From positions 42,617,440 to 42,681,439 of the forward strand of contig NC_068972.1 in assembly GCF_016808095.1 (NCBI RefSeq): a DNA stretch of 64,000 bases. The letters are read 5' to 3'. Of this stretch, positions 1 to 10,497 are shown in pieces (within the stretch, counting starts at the first letter, position 1; each line of letters opens with the position of its first letter). The stretch is from Vigna angularis. Taxonomy: Eukaryota; Streptophyta; Magnoliopsida; Fabales; Fabaceae. The notes under the pieces were generated by a model. It worked only from the letters and a program-made list of their open reading frames with translations, had not been told where the DNA came from and did not search any database. A program made the position numbers and the translations under genes.

Positions 1-1166
1 TGGTGTTTGGTTGTGTTGTGGTTTCTATGTGCAGGTTGAAGAGATAAATTTGAATGAGTTTGAGATTGGATGATGAATGTTGTTGGAGGTAATGGAGTTG
101 GGAGTGAAAAAGGAAGTGGTTGGGTCACGGTGGAGGCAAAATGATGATGGGTGTTTGGAGATGAAAATGGATGGTCGGCTGAAGATGGGGATGATGAGCA
201 GAGGGACCAGTGTCATGAAGGGAGGAAGATTGATGATGGCCGTTGGCCGTGAGTTAGAGGTGAATGAATGGAATGGATTTCAAGAGCAGAGATATTGAGA
301 TCGGTGATGACCAGGGAGGATGACAGTGGCATGGAAGAAAATACTAATTCACATGTGCAAGACCAAATGGGACTAGCAAGCAGACACATAAATGCTAACT
401 CTTAAACTGAAACACTTACTAACTGAAGTAGTAAGACTTACCTCTATGGACCAAATTCGCGCTTTGCTTATGGCTTGCAGTCGTCGATCAATGCTTCTTA
501 TTTATCCTCCTTTCTGAACATGGCCTGCGCTCCTTCTTCGTCATGGGTGTAATTAGCTGATGAATGATGAAGGGTCGTGGGGTGAGGGGAGTCGAGACTG
601 GATTATGGTTGAAGGTAGAGGTGTTGGAGATCCCCCTTCAATCTGTAATGAACATATTTAAAGAACACCATGCATTGCGTCCCAGGAGTTCAGACACGTC
701 CCTGAGACACCTTCCTTAATCTGGGATTCTTGTTTTGTCTTTTTTTTGTTTTTTTAGAAAACTTTCCAGGAACTCGGAGAGGAACTCGGAGACACATCCC
801 TGATTCCGGACTTTTGTTTTTTTATTTATTTTTTATTATTTTTATTTTTATTTTTTATTATTTTTTTATTATATTTTTTTATTAAAATAAATAAAGTGCA
901 ACGAAATAAAAGACGAACGCCCCACTGTTTGGACGAACGCTTCAACAAGACCGAACGTCTATGACGAGTACTACACAAACATCATCTAGAACGGCCGCTC
1001 ATTATGGACACAGAAAAACATATCAAGACCGAACGTTTAATTGAGAATAAACCCATCAAGATCGAACGTTCAACTAACATATGAAAATGACCGAACGCAA
1101 TTTGATGAACACCAGTTGGTCGAACGCTCAAAACCGAACGCCGTATTGGACTTAACACGCCGAACT
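1..1166 (-). mobile_element. Ogre/Tat LTR fragment, left copy
   Basis: From about 381 to 1166 this is nearly identical to 54873-55636 inside the Ogre-A 5' LTR, in the same orientation. Its last 200 bases also match 18187-18386 in the Ogre-A 3' LTR. The sequence before 380 has no partner in the window and probably continues the LTR towards its 3' end. At 1166 the LTR stops abruptly and is fused to gene X sequence. CGAACG words are dense in 900-1166. Confidence 0.75.
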
Positions 1167-1205
1167 GCCAAGAAAAGAGAAAATAAGAGATAAGAGAGAG
1201 GAAAC

Positions 1206-1294
1206 TTGCAAGGCGTCTTGCTGCGCTCCATGGAGTCCTCGTCGTAGGTCATGGCGGAGTTGAGCGGTGCGGCGGTTGAGCGCTCAAACGCCAT
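1206..1294 (-). pseudogene. Gene X exon 1, truncated left copy
   Basis: An ATG at 1294 opens a 29-codon stretch beginning MAFERSTAAPLNSAM and ending near SKTPC, followed by a plausible GT splice donor at 1205-1204. It is an inverted, almost identical copy of 58760-58848. After about 40 further bases the sequence becomes Ogre LTR (1166), so the rest of the gene is missing here. I do not recognise the protein. The upstream 280 bases are CT-rich on the coding strand, like a plant 5' UTR, and lie head to head with the OTP86-like gene. Confidence 0.6.
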
Positions 1295-1627
1295 TGCTGC
1301 AATAGAATCACACGCTCAGAAGAAACGCGAATGAAATTGCGAAAAAAAAAAGACAAACTAGACTTGCAGCTGAAACGCCATTGGTGAACGGTGCTCTCAT
1401 TAGTGCATTACGAATTGGGAACTGAAGAGAGAGAAAGGAAGAAAAGAAAGAGGAAAAAGAGTTGTTGTGAGGTGGTTTGTGGGAGCTTTTTGGAGCGAAA
1501 GGGATTTAATGCATATCTGAAGGGTAAAAAAGGGAAGAGGAGATACAGAGAGCATTGTGGTGGAGAGTAACTCTCTAGAAAACGAATATATGAAATAAAA
1601 AGGTTATTTATTTGTCACTTTAATTTA
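1295..1627. promoter_or_regulatory. Shared upstream region of gene X and OTP86-like gene
   Basis: This 333-bp gap separates two divergent starts. 1295-1590 is matched in inverted orientation by 58467-58759. The match stops about 40 bases before the first PPR ATG, so the right copy has no PPR promoter. I see no clear TATA box for either gene. Confidence 0.5.
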
Positions 1628-4471
1628 GTGTTTTTGTTTGGCGGCTTACACATGAGATCTTTGTTCTGGTGCGGCGCAGCGCAGCTTCACGCATGCACAG
1701 TCACCATGTCCACTTCAATCCTCTCTGGTCTCAAACCCATTTCCGTTAACACCCTCCTCAACGAAGGAGCCCTCAAACCCGCTTTTGAATCCTTAACCCT
1801 CCTTTCCTCTCACCCACTCACGCCCCCCTCGCTTCTCGAACACGCGCATTCTCTCCTCCTTGACTTCTGCACCACTGAGAAAGCCCTCCCACAAGGCCAA
1901 CAGTTGCATGCCCGTTTGTTAAAATCTCACGTTTCGGCGTTTCTAGCCACCAAGCTTGTCCACATGTACGGAAAATGTGGCTCTTTGAGCGATGCACTCA
2001 AAGTGTTCGGCGAAATAACTGAAAGAACTAATTTTACCTGGAATGCCATGATGGGTGCGTTTGTGTCAAGCGGTAAATACCTCGAAGCAATTGAGTTGTA
2101 CAGAGAGATGAGAGTCGATGGAGTGGCGCTTGACGCTTGTACTTTTCCCTCCGTGCTTAAAGCGTGTGGTGCTCTTGGAGCAACTCGCTCTGGGGCTGAA
2201 ATCCATGGTGTGGCTGTTAAGTGTGGATATGGTGAATTTGTGTTTGTGTGCAATGCGCTTATAAGTATGTATGCCAAGTGCGGTAATCTTGATGGGGCCA
2301 GGATGCTGTTTGATGGGATTATGATGGAGAAAGAGGACGCTGTTTCTTGGAATTCTATTATTTCGGCACATGTAGCAGAAGGGAAATGCTTGGAGGCATT
2401 GTCGCTTTTTAGAAGAATGCAGGAGGTTGGTGTCGAGAGTAATACATATACTTTTGTTGCAGCTCTTCAAGGTTGTGAGGATCCCTCGTTTGTTAAACTG
2501 GGTACGGAGATTCATGGTGCCGTGTTGAAATCTAACCATTTTGTTGATGTCTATGTTGCCAATGCTTTGATTGCCATGTATGCAAAGTGTGGTCGTATGG
2601 AGGATGCTGTAAGAGTTTTTGAAAGTATGCTTTGCAGGGATTGTGTATCTTGGAATACATTGCTCTCTGGTTTGGTTCAAAATGAGCTCTATAGTGATGC
2701 TGTAAATTACTTTCGAGATATGCAGGGTTCTGGCCTGAAGTTTGATCAGGTGTCAGTGTTAAACTTGATTGCTGCGTCTGGCCGATTGGGAAATTTATTG
2801 AAAGGGAAGGAAGTTCATGCCTGTGTAATAAGAAATGGAATGGATTGTAATATGCAGATTGGGAACACCATGATAGATATGTATGCCAAGTGTTGCTGTG
2901 TGAAATATATGGGTCATGCTTTTGAATGTATGCCTAAAAAGGATTTGATTTCTTGGACAACTGTTATTGCCGGTTATGCACAGAATGAATGCCATCTAGA
3001 AGCAATGAACTTGTTCCGGATGGTTCAGGTGGAGGGGATGCCTGTTGATCCCATGATGGTTGGAAGTGTTTTGCAGGCTTGTGGCGAGTTGAAATCTAAA
3101 AACTTTGTCAGAGAAATTCATGGTTATGTTTTGAAAAGAGATTTAGCTGATACAGTGCTACAAAATGCCATTGTCAATGTATACGGAGAAGTTGGGCATA
3201 TAGATTATGCAAGACGTGTATTTGAATCAATTAAATCCAAAGATATTGTGTCTTGGACAAGTATGATTACCTGCTGTGTTCATAATGGACTTCCAGTTGA
3301 GGCTCTTGAACTTTTCTACACTCTAAACCAATTTAAAATTCATCCCGACTATATAGCTCTCATTAGTGCACTATCTGCCACTGCTAGTTTATCTTCATTG
3401 AAGAAAGTGAAGGAGATTCACGGGTTTCTGATTAGGAAAGGTTTTTTCTTGGAGGGACCAATTGCTAGCTCCCTGGTGGATACGTATGCTCACTGTGGGA
3501 ATGTGGAGAACTCAAGAAAGATATTTAATTCTGTAAAAAAAAGAGATTTAATTTTATGGACTTCCATGATTAATGCAAATGGAATGCATGGATGTGGACG
3601 TAGGGCCATTTCTTTATTCGAGGAAATGACTGATGAAAATGTTATTCCTGATCATATAACATTTTTGGCTTTATTATATGCATGCAGCCATTCAGGGTTG
3701 ATGGATGAAGGTAAGAGGGTTTTCGATATTATGAAATATGAATATAAACTAGAACCCTGGCCAGAGCATTATGCCTGTATGGTTGATCTCCTCAGCCGTT
3801 CCAATTCCCTTGAGGAGGCTCATAGTTTTGTGAGAAACATGCCTATCAAACCTACTTCTGAAGTCTGGTGTGCTCTTCTCAGCGCTTCCCTCATTCATTC
3901 TAATAAAGAACTGCGAGAGCTTGCAGCAAAGAAGCTCTTACAATCGGATACAGAGAATTCAGGAAAATATGTATTGATATCAAACATCTTTGCAGCAGAT
4001 GGTAGATGGAACGATGTTGAAGAGGTGAGGTTGAGAATGAAAGGAAATGGCACGAAGAAGACACCAGGATGCAGTTGGATTGAGGTTGAGAATAAGATTC
4101 ACACCTTCATGGCAAGGGACAAGTCTCATCCAAAATCTGATGATATTTGTCTAAAACTAGCTCAGTTTACAGAACTTCTGGAAACAGAAGGCTATAGGGC
4201 TCAAACGAAGTTTGTGTTCCATAATGTCAGTGGAGAAGAAAAAATGCAGATATTATATAGACATAGTGAAAGGTTGGCACTTGGTTTTGGTCTGCTTGTT
4301 ACGCCAAACGGTTCTACTATTCGGATCACAAAAAACCTTCGAATTTGTGATGATTGTCATACATTCTTTAAGATAGCATCAAAAGTCTCCCAACGGACCC
4401 TTGTTGTAAGGGATGCCAATAGGTTCCATCATTTTGAAAGAGGAATTTGTTCATGTGGAGATTTCTGGTGA
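1628..4471 (+). CDS. OTP86: DYW-class PPR RNA-editing factor, OTP86-like
   Basis: A single-exon protein of 947 residues. From about residue 90 it carries a PLS-type array of pentatricopeptide repeats (recurring NAMIxMYAKCG and DxxSWN-like blocks), then E domains and a DYW deaminase domain. The deaminase zinc signature is visible: H879-S880-E881 and C907-x2-C910-H911. The protein ends CSCGDFW, a variant of the usual DYW. The region SGRLGNLLKG to GYAQNECH and overall length closely resemble, from memory, Arabidopsis OTP86 (At3g63370, about 960 residues), which edits chloroplast rps14. Function in plastid C-to-U editing is inferred from that family. ATGs at 1628, 1652 and 1706 are all possible starts; the third lies just before an STSILSG stretch and could be the true transit-peptide start. 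No frameshift or stop interrupts it, so it is probably functional. Confidence 0.9.
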   Translation: MFLFGGLHMRSLFWCGAAQLHACTVTMSTSILSGLKPISVNTLLNEGALKPAFESLTLLSSHPLTPPSLLEHAHSLLLDFCTTEKALPQGQQLHARLLKSHVSAFLATKLVHMYGKCGSLSDALKVFGEITERTNFTWNAMMGAFVSSGKYLEAIELYREMRVDGVALDACTFPSVLKACGALGATRSGAEIHGVAVKCGYGEFVFVCNALISMYAKCGNLDGARMLFDGIMMEKEDAVSWNSIISAHVAEGKCLEALSLFRRMQEVGVESNTYTFVAALQGCEDPSFVKLGTEIHGAVLKSNHFVDVYVANALIAMYAKCGRMEDAVRVFESMLCRDCVSWNTLLSGLVQNELYSDAVNYFRDMQGSGLKFDQVSVLNLIAASGRLGNLLKGKEVHACVIRNGMDCNMQIGNTMIDMYAKCCCVKYMGHAFECMPKKDLISWTTVIAGYAQNECHLEAMNLFRMVQVEGMPVDPMMVGSVLQACGELKSKNFVREIHGYVLKRDLADTVLQNAIVNVYGEVGHIDYARRVFESIKSKDIVSWTSMITCCVHNGLPVEALELFYTLNQFKIHPDYIALISALSATASLSSLKKVKEIHGFLIRKGFFLEGPIASSLVDTYAHCGNVENSRKIFNSVKKRDLILWTSMINANGMHGCGRRAISLFEEMTDENVIPDHITFLALLYACSHSGLMDEGKRVFDIMKYEYKLEPWPEHYACMVDLLSRSNSLEEAHSFVRNMPIKPTSEVWCALLSASLIHSNKELRELAAKKLLQSDTENSGKYVLISNIFAADGRWNDVEEVRLRMKGNGTKKTPGCSWIEVENKIHTFMARDKSHPKSDDICLKLAQFTELLETEGYRAQTKFVFHNVSGEEKMQILYRHSERLALGFGLLVTPNGSTIRITKNLRICDDCHTFFKIASKVSQRTLVVRDANRFHHFERGICSCGDFW

Positions 4472-4744
4472 ATACTTGATAATATGAAAATTTATAGCAC
4501 ACTTTCTATGTAGAGTTTACAACTTGATTCATGGTCCACATGTTAGTCCTAGTTCATCCATGAAAAAGCCCCATGGTTTCTTCAAGTGGAGTAAAAGAAA
4601 GCTTTAGCTCCCAAAACTCTACGTAAAGTGGATTAGAATCAAGATCAAGACTGAAGTGAGTTTAACCTTTAATTAACTCTTATAAACAATATCAAATATG
4701 TTGGTAATTTTTTTTATATTTAAATCAAAAATTTTATATTATAG

Positions 4745-6814
4745 TGTGAGTAGTGGCCTTGATGAGTTCGAAAGGCAGTTTTGAATCTGTCAGCAGGATG
4801 AACCAATATTTGGTGATAGCCTGATTTGAGGTCCAACTTAGAGAAGAATTTTGCACCAAATAATTCATCTAGTAGCTCCTCAACAGTTGGGATAGGAAAT
4901 TTGTCTTTGATTGTGACAGCATTCAGTGCTCTGTAGTCAGTACAAAATCTCCAAGTACCATCTTTCTTTTTGACCAAAATAATTGGGCAAGAGAAGGGGC
5001 TGGTGCTGTGGGTAATAATGCCTTCGTCCAACATTTGTTGCACCATATTCTCAATTTGTTGTTTCTGACTGTGAGGATATTTGTATGGCCTCACTCTCAC
5101 AGCATTCACATCCGGCAAGAGAGGAATGCAGTGGTTTTGAGATCTATTTGGGGGAAGGCCCTTCGGTTTTGCAAAGATCATGTTGTATGTGTGAAGTAGA
5201 AGTGCAATGTCAGGGTCAATATTCTCTAGGATAACCAAGCCATCATCCTCTAGAGTTAGAGGTTGAGTTAATTGTAATGTAAACAGTTCTGCAATGGCAT
5301 CAGTTTTGCACAATCTAGTCATCTGATGCAGCTCTGCTGGTTTTGGCAGAGTTGGTGGCTCACCTTGCAATGTAATGAGTTGTTTGTCCGAATAAAACTT
5401 TAAGGAGAGTGAACGATAGTCTGCAATGTGTGGTCCAATAGTAGCCAACCAAGCAGCACCTAATATCAAATCAGCACCAAAAACTGGTAATAGGTACACT
5501 GGAAGTTTAAGTGTATGGCCTTGCACCTTAACCTGAATTTCTTTAATAACCCCTTCAGTAGACATGGCATTTCCATTGCCTACCAGAACCTGCAGAGAGA
5601 ACATATCCTCCACCGGCAGTTTAAGGCAATGAGCAATTCGTGGTTGCAAGAAATTATCAGAACTCCCACTATCCAACAATATCTGAATAGTCAGGCCTTG
5701 TAATGACCCTTGAAAACGCATAGTTCCCACACCGGTAACACCCTTTAAAGCATTAAGAGACAGATGGTGTTCCAAGTTCTGTTCTAAGGCAGGAATTTCC
5801 GTATCAGTCTGCTCCTCCTCATCATATTCAACTTGTAAAAATGTATATTGGCGATTTGGACACTTATGGTTTGCCGTCAACCTCTCATCGCATGTATAAC
5901 ACAGCCCTTTTTCCCTGTGTGATTGCATTTCTGCTGGTGACAAACCTCTCATCGCATGTATAACACAGCCCTTTTTCCCTGCGTGATTGCATTTCTGCTG
6001 GTGACAAACGTTTAATGTTATTGGGACGGAGGTTTTGGGGAAAAGGCCTTTGGTTCGGGGTAGGAAGAATGGGTTGTTGTGGTGGATTGTTATAAGATTG
6101 GGTAGTAGTAGGTGATGTGTTTTGGGTGGCATTTCTGGAAGTGTTTGGGTTGTATGGTCGTGGTATGAAGGTGTATTTCTCTTCAAACAGTCGGGCTAGG
6201 GAAATGGCTTTAAGGATTGTGTTTGGTGCTTGAGCTATCACCTCTCTACGAATGTCGGTTTTCAACCCACTGATGAAGCAATCTAGAAGGGCTTCATTGC
6301 TAACACCATAAATCTTATTAGCAAGAGCTGTAAACTGCACATAATATTCATTGACAGATGTGGATTGGGTGAGTTTAAACAAGGTAGATCTAGGTGATTC
6401 AAAGGGTGAAGGGCCAAATTCCAACTCTAATGAACGGACCAAGGTGTTCCATGAAACAATGGGATTATTTCTTTGCATCATTTGATACCACGGCACCACT
6501 TCTTTTTCGAAATGAATTGCTGCTATGGTCAACCGCTGTTCATCCGGAGTATCATAATAGTCGAAGAATTGCTCCGCTTTAAATATCCATTGTAGCACAT
6601 CTGAACCATCAAAACGTGGAAAATCCAGCTTAACATTTCTGACCTGAAACGGTCCATGAACATTGCGTGAGTTCGCTCCTCCATGTGCCATATTCTCCTT
6701 CAAATCCTCAAAGGCATTACGAAGCTCTTGCATCTCTGCAGCATGCTCCCGTTCACGTTTCTGCATGAGCTCTAGGATCTGCTTAAGGTCATTTGAAGAT
6801 GAAGCCTCGGCCAT
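4745..6814 (-). pseudogene. Reina-type Ty3/gypsy gag-pol, truncated and frameshifted
   Basis: Gag starts at ATG 6814 (MAEASSSND), has a coiled-coil-like N-terminus, a retrotransposon gag core (about residues 50-200, with W, FEKEVVPWY and SLELEFG blocks) and a CYTCDE zinc-knuckle stub. In another frame follow a protease (LLDSGSSDNF) and the start of reverse transcriptase (FCTDYRALN, KLDLKSGYHQI), resembling the Reina chromovirus clade. The protein breaks off near 4745, before the catalytic YxDD box, and runs into AT-rich DNA. A 64-bp tandem duplication at the zinc knuckle shifts the frame between gag and pol. It is a dead remnant just downstream of the OTP86-like gene. Confidence 0.85.
5881..6008. 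repeat. 64-bp tandem duplication in Reina gag
   Basis: The block at 5881-5944 is repeated at 5945-6008 with a couple of changes. It encodes the SPAEMQS-REKGLCYTCDER zinc-knuckle region. Because 64 is not a multiple of three, it moves pol out of the gag frame. Confidence 0.9.
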
Positions 6815-7611
6815 GGCAATGAAAGCACCAGTTTGTAATATACTCAATGTAACAGTAATATGAAACAGAGTAAGGCACCAAAATTTTGGAATGAGAAGTG
6901 TATATTCCAGAATTTTTTTTTTTCTCCCTGTGAGTTCAAATGGTATCACGGAGAATTAACAAAAGCTGCAATACAAAAGTTGGTCTCAGCAATGAAGGAA
7001 TACGTCCTAGAGAGAGAAGAAGAATTTCCAATCATTGCCTCCCCCTCCAGTGCTAACTAATCCCCCTTTTTGTACCCATTCTTTCCCCACAGAAAATCCC
7101 TCAATCTTGTATTTTCCTTTCTCTCTCTCACGTGCCTTTGTCTGCCACTCTCTTCTGCTATCGGTGCCATGTGGCTTGATTTCCCAACTGACTCATCCTT
7201 AGCCTCCATTTCCCCTGCCCATTCTACCCCTGCAGTGGCCCTTTTATTCTCACTCGTTACAGAGACTCAATAACAAAACAGAAAGAAATATTATTAGTGC
7301 ATGTTGGAAGAATAATGGGGGCACCATGTCATACGCACTCAGCAGCAAGGCATGGGAGGAATGCACTAAGTAGTGCTGTCCAACTAGGCACCGAGAATGG
7401 AATTTGGAGCGTGGGCAGTAGCACTTAACATGCACATGGAAGGAGAAGCAGACGTCTCTTACAGTAAGATAAAAGGGAGTAGACAGTAGGCAGAGGAGTA
7501 GAGTAGTAGTGTAGAGCACCATTTACGTTTCTGTTCTGGTTTTCATTTTTCCCCCTCCCCTTTTGGGGAGGTTTGGGGTTTAGTTTTCATTTTCCAGTGT
7601 TCTTACCCGGT
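6815..7611 (-). other. Probable leader and 5' LTR of the Reina remnant
   Basis: No gene is visible. Position and orientation suggest the untranslated leader and 5' LTR of the adjacent gag-pol, but I cannot find a second LTR copy, clear TG/CA ends or a primer-binding site, so the limits are not established. Confidence 0.3.
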
Positions 7612-7742
7612 ACATATATATATATATATACATATATACATATATACATACATATATACATATATATATGTACATATATACATATATATATATATGTACA
7701 TATATACATATATATATGTACATATATACATATATATATATA
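7612..7742. repeat. TA/TATG microsatellite
   Basis: An alternating tract of (TA)n with ACATATATACATA interruptions. It continues at 17950 on the far side of Tekay-1, so it was the insertion target. Confidence 0.95.
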
Positions 7743-10461
7743 TGTAACATCCCAAAATACAGTAATTACCATAATTCAGAATTAATTACAATTAACAGTA
7801 ACATAAACAGTCTTTGCATTAAAATTAGGATTTAAAAGCCGAACGACATCAGTACAAAAGAAGGCGCATAAACGCAGGCCATGAAAATCTGAAACGAACG
7901 TTCTTAAATGTATAAAACAACGTACGACAAAACAAGAATTAGAAGCTTAAGACGAACGACCTTACAAAATACTTGGCCGAACGTTTAAACTACACTAACG
8001 TTCACAGATCTATTCTAACGAGCGCTCTAAGGCTCGGCCTTCACATCAACTTCCACCAGATTTGTTTCATCCAAATTTTCTTCTTCCAGCATTTGCTCAA
8101 GGGATGCACCACCATCTGCTCACATCCACACGGATGATCATTGCAAGACAAGACGAACGTACATGGACAGTAGACAACACAATGGAAACGCAAGGGTAAG
8201 CTTATAATATTTAATTTATACAATCAACACATACATTTACATTTCAAAACACACATACAGCAAGTGATTCATCAAATAATAAACATACAAAGACGTATAA
8301 TAAGACAGACCGTCCGGACTGTATGAATCTGTGTAGTTACAAGCGTCCTTGCACCCGAGTGATGTAGTAACTGGGATACACCAAACAGCTGCCACTCGAG
8401 GTAAGTCCGTTCTTACGTCGCCCATGTTAACTTATGGACTAAGGACCTCCTGCCGTTCCCACACATGAATACCCCCTTCTACTTGAAGAGGCGTATCACG
8501 AAACATCAGGATGGACAGCGAGTCTTAACTTATCCACAGTCATACTTTACCAAATTTCATATCCAATATAGAAACCAGAGTCGTTCCTCCTTGGAACGCT
8601 CGTTCAAATATCATTATCACAACTTCATTTCTTAAATAGTTCGCACACTTTAACTTTTTCAATAATTCACATTTTCATTCTATGTTCCACTTTTATAAAA
8701 AGACGAACGTTAATTAACTGTATGGACAACGCTATTTGATATCAGAAAATCACTCAATTGTTCGAGCGCTTGATAGGAGACCTTACACGATTTAGAACGA
8801 ACATTTGATAAGAGGTCGGACATATTCAAGAACGAATGCTCGACATGAGGTCGAACGAAATCAAAGACGAACGCTCGACATGAGGTCGAACGCTATCAAA
8901 GATAACCGCTCGACAGAAGGTCGAACGCCAATCAAGGATGAACGCTCGACATGAGGTCGAACGCCATCAAAGGAAATCGCTCGACATGAGGTCGAACGTA
9001 ATCAACTACGAACGCTCGACATGAGGTCGAACGCTATCAAAGACAACCGCTCGACAGAAGGTCGAACGCCAATCAAGGACTAACACCCGACATGAGGTCG
9101 AACGCCATCAAAGGAAATCGCTCGACATGAGGTCGAACGCCATCAAAGGAAATCGCTCGACATGAGGTCGAACGCTATCAAAGACAACCGCTCGACAGAA
9201 GGTCGAACACCAATCAAGGATGAACGCTCGACATGAGGTCGAACGCCATCAAAGGAAATCGCTCGACATGAGGTCGAACGCCATCAAAGGAAATCGCTCG
9301 ACATGAGGTCGAACGCTATCAAAGACAACCGCTCGACAGAAGGTCGAACGCCAATCAAGGACGAATGCTCGACATGAGGTCGAACACTATCAAAGACAAC
9401 CTTAGAAGAATTTTCCAGATTTCAAATTTATAAACTTTACAACTTTCATTCTAGATTTATTTCCCATTATCATCACCATACAGATCTCAACATTTTAAAC
9501 ATTCCTATTATTCAATAACTAAACTCCTTTCATACATCATCATATCAATATACATTTAAATCAAATTCAACAACAACATATATAATATATACATGCAGTA
9601 CTCGTTCATGACAGATCAATCAAAAACCAGAATCATATCAGATATCAGTGAACAATCCATAACAGCTCAAACTTCACACAGTTCATACATGCAACTCAGA
9701 GCATACAACCTACAGAATAAATTAAACATATAAGCTTCCCTTACCTGGATAGCAGTGTACTTCCAACAGCAAGATTTTTGGGTTTCCTCTAACCACGTCT
9801 TACACCCAGGTTTCGCTCAACAGTTCTCACGTAAAAACTAAGACACCAAAATCAACGTACTTCAGACCGAGAACTCATGCATGCAACCAAACTAGGGTTC
9901 GCATGAAACCAGAGAGGACGACGTGTAGAAAGGAAAACTTACCAGTTCCGATCCAAGTTCTGTTCGGTCCAAATGAAAGATCACCGCTGGACGAACGCTT
10001 CTATGGTTCTGGAAAGTGAATCGGAGAAGAAGAAGATGAGTTACAGAAGAGAGAAGGGTAACTGGTTTTAGAGAGAGATCAGAGAAAATGGAAGGTTTGG
10101 TTCTGGGGAAGAAGACGAGTGATGCAGGTGAGCGGAAAGGTTTTCGAAAAATCATTTTTGTTCCTTCCAAATCCAGACGAGCGAGCGTCTCATTTTCGGA
10201 CACCTGCAACCCTCATTCTGATTTCAGAACTTCCAAAGTGACAAGTGGCAGGCGTGCATGCAGCGCTTGGTGCGTTTTTAATGCACTGAGTGTATGTCGT
10301 GCGCACGTTTCAGAGAATGATGGGCGAGATTCTTCGTGCACGACAGAGAGGAAAATCAGAGTTTGGAAGTGGGTTTTTAATTACCCATAGCAGTGACGTG
10401 GTGTGTGTATTAGTGGTGATGTGCCAGAGAATTATTACTACTAATTATTCAGGGTTTCACA
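7743..10461 (-). repeat. Tekay-1 3' LTR
   Basis: Equal in length to 15231-17949 and nearly identical. On the sense strand it starts TGTGAAACCC and ends GGGATGTTACA. It contains the 35-bp array (8835-9410) and a hairpin CATCC-N4-GGATG (8123-8136). Confidence 0.97.
8835..9410 (-). repeat. 35-bp tandem array in Tekay-1 LTR
   Basis: About 16 units of 35-36 bp. Each holds TCGAC-N5-GTCGA followed by ACG and a CATCAAAG-like tail. The loop is ATGAG in most units and AGAAG in several, while the stem is kept. Confidence 0.9.
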
Positions 10462-10475
10462 TTCTCCCTAACTAC
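10462..10475 (-). other. Tekay-1 polypurine tract
   Basis: On the minus strand TAGTTAGGGAGAA lies directly before the 3' LTR, where plus-strand DNA synthesis would be primed. Confidence 0.7.
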
Positions 10476-10497
10476 AAAAATTTTCGTCCTCGAAAAT

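Noticed and set aside
7573..7785. Frames of repeated YIHIYIY in the TA microsatellite
   Set aside because: Pure consequence of TA/TATG repeats; also open on the other strand.
8237..8425. Small frame with VWCIPVTTSLGCKDACNYT conserved in all Tekay LTRs
   Set aside because: The nucleotide block is nearly identical in every copy and lies on the opposite strand or without a shared start in different elements, so there is no sign of protein-level constraint. I report it as a conserved DNA block instead.
8835..9410. Array resembling a CRISPR
   Set aside because: Units follow each other without unique spacers, and the sequence is a plant LTR.
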